52,238 nt of DNA from Streptomyces humidus (GTDB lineage Bacteria > Actinomycetota > Actinomycetes > Streptomycetales > Streptomycetaceae). Numbering within the stretch: the first letter of the stretch is position 1; the number at the start of each line of letters is the position of its first letter. Below the pieces are notes generated by a model, which worked only from the letters and a program-made list of their open reading frames with translations, had not been told where the DNA came from and searched no databases. The translations under genes were made by a program, and so were the position numbers. The stretch is taken from positions 1 through 52,238 of the forward strand of contig NZ_BMTL01000050.1 in NCBI RefSeq assembly GCF_014649655.1. The letters run 5' to 3'. Below, piece after piece: positions 51,242 to 52,238 of this stretch.

Positions 51242-51982
51242 TCATGCCCGGGTCCGGTCGGGGCGGACCAGGACCTCGGACCCGATCGGGGCGAACCCGG
51301 CGGCGAGGAAGGCCCGCAGAGAGCGCGCGTTGCCGGGGGCGACGGCCGCGAAGACGGGCTCACCCCCGGGGACCAGCGTCAGCGCGTCGCCCAGCAGCGA
51401 TCTGCCCCGTCCGCAGCCGCCGCCGCTGTCCTCGGGGCGGTGCAGTTCGATGCTCAGTTCGGTGCGTCCGGCGAGCCCCGCCGCGAGGGTGACCAGCCCT
51501 CGGTCGTCGCCGAACACCCGTACGTCGGAGCGGAGTTCGCGGGCGTACCGGACCCGCGGGTGGTCGTCGGACCCCACGAGCCGGCCCAGGCGGGCCGGAC
51601 CGCCGACGCCACGGCCCACCAGGGTGGCGTCGACGTCGCCGATCCAGCCCCCGGGCCCGGCCAGGGCGCGCAGGAAGTCCGGGGACACGGAGCCGCCGAA
51701 CCCGTCGGGCCGGTGGGCGCGCACCCTTGCGGCGGACAGCGCCGTGGCGACGACGGCGTGGCCGGTGAAGGCGACCGAGCACTCCAGGCCGCCGGGCAGC
51801 GAAGGCAGGACCGTGACGGCCCCGTCGGCCGGCGGGAAGCGTCCTTCGGCGGCGTCGAGGAGGCGCCCCAGCAGCGGGTGCGCAGGCGGGCGCGCGGGCC
51901 GGCACGTGAGCCCGTCCGTGGGTGCGGGCGGGGTGTCTTCGGCGGCGTGCGGGGAGGTCCGGCCGGGGGAGTCGGTGGTCAT
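51242..51982 (-). CDS. GNAT-like acetyltransferase
   Basis: A 246-residue protein. The C-terminal part resembles GNAT enzymes that bind acetyl-CoA and modify amines: a central LGDALTLVPGGEPVFAAVAP strand and the typical final APGNARSLRAFLAAGFAPIGSEVLV. The N-terminal half (Pro-rich, then GRFPPADGAVTVLP) is divergent and I cannot place it. ATG 51982 has GGAGGAA upstream. Substrate unknown. Confidence 0.6.
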   Translation of the reverse strand: MTTDSPGRTSPHAAEDTPPAPTDGLTCRPARPPAHPLLGRLLDAAEGRFPPADGAVTVLPSLPGGLECSVAFTGHAVVATALSAARVRAHRPDGFGGSVSPDFLRALAGPGGWIGDVDATLVGRGVGGPARLGRLVGSDDHPRVRYARELRSDVRVFGDDRGLVTLAAGLAGRTELSIELHRPEDSGGGCGRGRSLLGDALTLVPGGEPVFAAVAPGNARSLRAFLAAGFAPIGSEVLVRPDRTRA

Positions 51983-52000
51983 CGAGTTCCTCCGTGGATG

Positions 52001-52020
52001 CTCCGCCGTTCACGGCGGAG
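52001..52020. repeat. Perfect 8-bp stem hairpin upstream of the GNAT-like gene
   Basis: CTCCGCCG (52001-52008) and CGGCGGAG (52013-52020) with a TTCA loop. It could be part of the GNAT-like leader or lie near the edge of the IS605-type element to the right. Confidence 0.55.
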
Positions 52021-52058
52021 AGGGAACGGACTCCTGCGGAGCAGGGCAGGGAGCGGGG

Positions 52059-52077
52059 TTTCGCCGCCAGGGCGAAA
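52059..52077. repeat. Subterminal hairpin of an IS200/IS605-type left end
   Basis: TTTCGCC (52059-52065) pairs with GGCGAAA (52071-52077) around GCCAG. IS200/IS605 transposases recognise such imperfect subterminal hairpins, and the OrfB gene starts about 60 bp further on, so this may be the left-end hairpin. Confidence 0.4.
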
Positions 52078-52134
52078 GGCTGTGCTCTGACCGGCAGGTT
52101 TGGTCTTCATCTGCCATGTCGCTAGTTTGTGAGA

Positions 52135-52238
52135 ATGGCCCCGACGCAGGTGAAGCGGGCGTTCAAGTACCGCTTCTGTCCCACGGACGAGCAGGCAGCA
52201 GAGCTGTCGCGCACGTTCGGCTGCATCCGCAAGGTCTA
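52135..52238 (+). CDS. tnpB: TnpB/OrfB (IS605-type) protein, cut by window end
   Basis: The first 34 codons are visible: MAPTQVKRAFKYRFCPTDEQ followed by AAELSRTFGCIRKV, the N-terminal helix-turn-helix of OrfB/TnpB proteins (RNA-guided nucleases of IS200/IS605 elements). The RuvC-like core, the zinc finger and any guide-RNA-encoding right end lie beyond the window. A GTG two codons upstream (52129) is an alternative start. No tnpA (Y1 transposase) gene precedes it, so it may be a tnpB-only element. Confidence 0.8.
   Translation, partial: MAPTQVKRAFKYRFCPTDEQAAELSRTFGCIRKV

Noticed and set aside
1..52238. tRNA or rRNA genes
   Set aside because: I looked for clover-leaf arms and the conserved TTC-loop sequence and found none.

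Overview
The window is chromosomal DNA from a high-G+C actinomycete, almost certainly a Streptomyces. The coding bias (G/C third positions), many GTG and leaderless starts, several families typical of Streptomyces (DUF397, AfsR-like BTAD regulator, F420-dependent reductase, NsrR-type Rrf2, MalR-malEFG-aglA) and the order of genes around glnE, the glnA-like gene, nadE and panB all fit. From memory, this order resembles the S. coelicolor SCO22xx region; I could not verify that by search.

Layout: (1) 1-1688 is gene-poor and partly decayed. It holds a relic of an Rsm22-type methyltransferase, a strong terminator and a DUF397 gene. (2) 1689-7960 holds the intact Rsm22-type methyltransferase, a penicillin-binding-like serine hydrolase coupled to a Bcr/CflA exporter, a Gfo/Idh/MocA oxidoreductase, a TetR regulator and a degenerate prim-pol-like protein. 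(3) 8021-12383 is an iron-uptake operon (efeO-efeB-efeU plus a fourth lipoprotein gene) behind tandem iron-box-like sites. (4) 12597-17571 is small housekeeping: PhzF-like, methionine aminopeptidase, SIS-like protein, F420:NADPH reductase, M50 protease and small proteins. (5) 17817-23716 is a very large AfsR-like regulator, a DrrAB-type ABC exporter with helically phased repeats in front of it, and an inverted-repeat mobile element inserted exactly at the stop codon of panB. (6) 23713-31771 holds panB, two MFS exporters with palindromic operators, a TetR regulator, an EEP phosphatase/nuclease and NAD synthetase. (7) 31909-42591 holds a sedolisin protease, a coupled DUF3105-DUF305 membrane pair, an NsrR-like repressor with a near-perfect operator, a GlnA-like gamma-glutamyl ligase, an unknown gene, a VOC protein and glnE. 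(8) 43070-50940 holds a PAP2 enzyme and the maltose/maltodextrin locus malR / malEFG-aglA. (9) 51242-52238 holds a GNAT-like protein and the first codons of a TnpB/OrfB (IS605-type) gene cut by the window end.

How genes work together: EfeUOB imports iron under probable DmdR/IdeR control. MalEFG import maltodextrins, AglA cleaves them and MalR represses. GlnE controls glutamine synthetase, while the nearby GlnA-like enzyme lacks the adenylylation site and probably acts on polyamines. I found no biosynthetic cluster, no CRISPR array and no complete defence system. The best leads for something new are regulatory or mobile: the phased TGTCGG repeats, the element seated in the panB stop codon, the NsrR dyad, and the possible membrane-tethered DUF397 protein with two nested starts.
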